Positions 62,323 through 64,000 of a DNA stretch of 64,000 nt are shown piece after piece. How positions within the stretch are numbered: the first letter of the stretch is position 1; each line of letters starts with the position of its first letter. The position numbers were made by a program, and so were the translations under genes. Source of the DNA: Streptomyces cadmiisoli (GTDB lineage: Bacteria > Actinomycetota > Actinomycetes > Streptomycetales > Streptomycetaceae); the NCBI RefSeq assembly GCF_003261055.1, contig NZ_CP030073.1:4650001-4714000 (forward strand), written 5' to 3'. The notes beneath the pieces are model-generated. The model searched no databases, was not told where the DNA came from, and saw only the letters and a program-made list of their open reading frames with translations.

Positions 62323-62889
62323 ATGACCACACCCGTCTGCACCAGCGCTTCGACCGCTGCTACGACAGCGAGGCAGACCCATCCGTACGCGGCGTACCCG
62401 TCCTTCTCGTCGTACGTACGGGCCCGCGGGCCGGTGCTGCTGCGTACCGCCCGGTCGCTCACCGCGAACCCGTGCGACGCGGAGGACCTGCTCCAGACCG
62501 CGCTCACCAAGACGTATGTCGCGTGGGAGCGCATCGAGGACCACCGCGCGCTGGACGGCTACGTCCGCCGCGCGCTGCTGAACACCCGCACCTCGCAGTG
62601 GCGCAAGCGCAAGGTGGACGAGTTCGCCTGCGACGAACTGCCCGAGCCGGAGCCGGTGGCCGCGGCGGACGACCCGGCCGAACACCAGGCGCTGCACGAC
62701 GCGATGTGGCGGGCGATCATGCGGCTGCCCGCGCGGCAGCGGGCGATGGTCGTCCTCAGGTACTACGAGGATCTGAGCGAGGCGCAGACGGCCGAGGTGC
62801 TCGACGTGTCGGTGGGCACCGTCAAGTCGGCGGTGTCCCGGGCGCTGGGCAAGCTGCGGGAGGACCCCGAACTGGGGCTGGTCCGCTGA
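62323..62889 (+). CDS. SigE-family ECF RNA polymerase sigma factor
   Basis: 188 residues. Region 2 includes FSSYVRARGPVLLRTARSLT and DAEDLLQTALTKTYVAWERI; region 4 includes LPARQRAMVVLRYYEDLSEA followed by QTAEVLDVSVGTVKSAVSRA. This is the actinobacterial SigE-type subgroup of extracytoplasmic-function sigma factors (the one with the YVRARGPVLLRTA start). No anti-sigma factor gene is adjacent. A purine-rich stretch, GGAGACATG, gives a near ribosome binding site. It lies between the Ltp2-like gene and the acyl-CoA ligase, on the same strand but in a separate unit. Confidence 0.93.
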   Translation: MTTPVCTSASTAATTARQTHPYAAYPSFSSYVRARGPVLLRTARSLTANPCDAEDLLQTALTKTYVAWERIEDHRALDGYVRRALLNTRTSQWRKRKVDEFACDELPEPEPVAAADDPAEHQALHDAMWRAIMRLPARQRAMVVLRYYEDLSEAQTAEVLDVSVGTVKSAVSRALGKLREDPELGLVR

Positions 62890-62958
62890 GCTGCGACTTG
62901 TTCGATCGCGCGCCGTCGTGTCCGGCAACGTGACGTGATCGATCACCCGGATCTAGTG

Positions 62959-62976
62959 ACATACCGCGCGGTATGT
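62959..62976. promoter_or_regulatory. 18-bp palindrome before the acyl-CoA ligase gene
   Basis: ACATACCGCGCGGTATGT, perfect over 18 bp, located 60 bp before the ligase start. Sites of this form are typical TetR-family operators of fatty acid or acyl-CoA metabolism. Confidence 0.7.
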
Positions 62977-63035
62977 GCGCAGAATCAGGCGCACACCTTA
63001 CCGCCGCGTAGGCAATGTCGCCCCGGGAGGACGCC

Positions 63036-64000
63036 GTGCTGAGCACGATGCAGGACGTACCGCTGCTGATTTCGAGGATCCTGACCCACGGTTCCACGGT
63101 CCACGGCTCGTCACAGGTGATCACCTGGACCGGCGAGGAGGAGGCGCAGCGCCGCTCGTTCGCCGAGATCGGCACCCGAGCCGCCCAGTTGGCCCACGCC
63201 CTGCGCGACGACCTGGGGGTACGCGACGACGACCGGGTCGCCACGCTCGCCTGGAACAACGCCGAGCACGTCGAGGCCTACTTCGCGATCCCCTCCATGG
63301 GCGCGGTCCTGCACACCCTCAACCTCCGGCTGCCCCCGGAGCAGCTCGCCTGGATCGTCAACCACGCCGCCGACCGCGTGATCATCGCCAACGGTTCGCT
63401 GCTGCCGCTGCTCGCCCCGCTGCTGCCGCACCTGAAGACGGTCGAACACGTCGTCGTCACCGGCCCCGGCGACCGCGCGCTGCTGGCCGACGCCTCCGCC
63501 CAGGTGCACGAGTACGAGGACCTGCTCGCCGGCAAGCCCACCGCCTACGACTGGCCGGAGCTGGACGAGCGCTCCGCCGCCGCCATGTGCTACACCTCGG
63601 GCACCACGGGCGACCCCAAGGGCGTGGTCTACAGCCACCGTTCGGTCTATCTGCACTCGATGCAGGTCAACATGACCCAGTCGATGGGCCTGACCGACCA
63701 GGACACCTCCCTCGTCGTGGTCCCCCAGTTCCACGTCAACGCCTGGGGCCTGCCGCACGCCACCTTCATGACCGGCGTGAACCTGCTGATGCCGGACCGC
63801 TTCCTGCAGCCCGCGCCGCTCGCCGCGATGATCGAACGCGAGAAGCCGACGCACGCCGCCGCCGTGCCCACCATCTGGCAGGGCCTGCTCGCCGAACTCA
63901 CCGCGAACCCCCGCGACGTCTCCTCCCTCACCCAGGTCACGATCGGCGGCTCCGCCTGTCCGCCCTCCCTGATGGAGGCCTTCGACCGGCTGGGCATGCG
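63036..64000 (+). CDS. Acyl-CoA ligase (fatty-acid or related), 3' end outside window
   Basis: At least 321 residues before the window ends. ANL-superfamily adenylation domain: WTGEEEAQRRSFAEIG, DRVATLAWNNAEHVEAYFAI, the P-loop CYTSGTTGDPKG and VPQFHVNAWGLPHATFMTG. It activates a carboxylic acid as acyl-AMP and passes it to CoA. The closest look is to long-chain or medium-chain acyl-CoA synthetases. GGGAGG precedes the GTG at 63036. Just upstream is a TetR-type operator, and 1 kb upstream are the ChsH/Ltp-like genes, so it may feed CoA esters into the same pathway. Confidence 0.92.
   Translation, partial: MLSTMQDVPLLISRILTHGSTVHGSSQVITWTGEEEAQRRSFAEIGTRAAQLAHALRDDLGVRDDDRVATLAWNNAEHVEAYFAIPSMGAVLHTLNLRLPPEQLAWIVNHAADRVIIANGSLLPLLAPLLPHLKTVEHVVVTGPGDRALLADASAQVHEYEDLLAGKPTAYDWPELDERSAAAMCYTSGTTGDPKGVVYSHRSVYLHSMQVNMTQSMGLTDQDTSLVVVPQFHVNAWGLPHATFMTGVNLLMPDRFLQPAPLAAMIEREKPTHAAAVPTIWQGLLAELTANPRDVSSLTQVTIGGSACPPSLMEAFDRLGM

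Overview
The window reads as chromosomal DNA of a Streptomyces, close to its replication origin. Base composition is very GC-rich with strong third-position GC bias. The first two genes match ssgR-ssgA, a sporulation pair of streptomycetes. Four exact or near-exact parS sites (GTTTCACGTGAAAC type) sit in 23 kb of intergenic or start-codon DNA, a fifth perfect site lies at 22.8 kb, and there is a degenerate one at 36.9 kb; parS density of this kind is known around Streptomyces oriC. DnaA-box groups at 23.9 and 34.5-34.8 kb fit the same location.

Layout. 0-8.4 kb: ssgR (cut by the window edge), ssgA, a YibE/F membrane protein, thiC behind a TPP riboswitch that itself contains a parS site, a TerD-VWA protein and a membrane protein. 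8.6-12.7 kb: metallophosphoesterase, LacI-type regulator and hisC. 13.1-19.3 kb: cydA-cydB-cydCD, encoding cytochrome bd oxidase and its ABC assembly exporter, behind a Rex-type operator. 19.5-27.5 kb: M23 peptidase, HAD hydrolase, LLM oxidoreductase, an unknown gene, kptA, and a MerR / EphD-like / M24 peptidase operon. 27.7-31.3 kb: two interleaved ABC ATPase-permease pairs. 31.9-35.8 kb: tRNA-Ser(GCU), a 30-bp minisatellite, HAD, serS, the DnaA-box region and pheA. 35.9-41.1 kb: a copper/heme-peroxidase operon (ycnI, sco1, pcuAC, copCD, DyP). 42.5-52.7 kb: anti-sigma-type ATPases, pepP, a SpoIIE phosphatase, a degenerate prim-pol, GDPD and an HtrA protease.

52.7-54.6 kb: tRNA-Ser(UGA) is followed by a worn remnant that looks like an integrative element: a truncated SinR/Cas2-like gene, a GntR regulator, its probable operators, a zinc-finger protein and a cut-off reading frame. 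54.6-59.4 kb: mixed accessory genes, including a DinB remnant, a prim-pol protein and a small secreted Asn/Gln-rich protein. 59.7-62.2 kb: three overlapping genes with the architecture of the ChsH2-ChsH1-Ltp2 module of steroid side-chain degradation, followed by an ECF sigma factor and an acyl-CoA ligase cut by the window end.

Themes that cut across genes: short-period minisatellites recur in intergenic DNA (5.6, 32.0, 57.7 kb, weaker at 56.1 and 59.5 kb) and once inside the CydCD linker; and segregation signals are embedded in gene-expression signals (riboswitch, hairpin, start codon).
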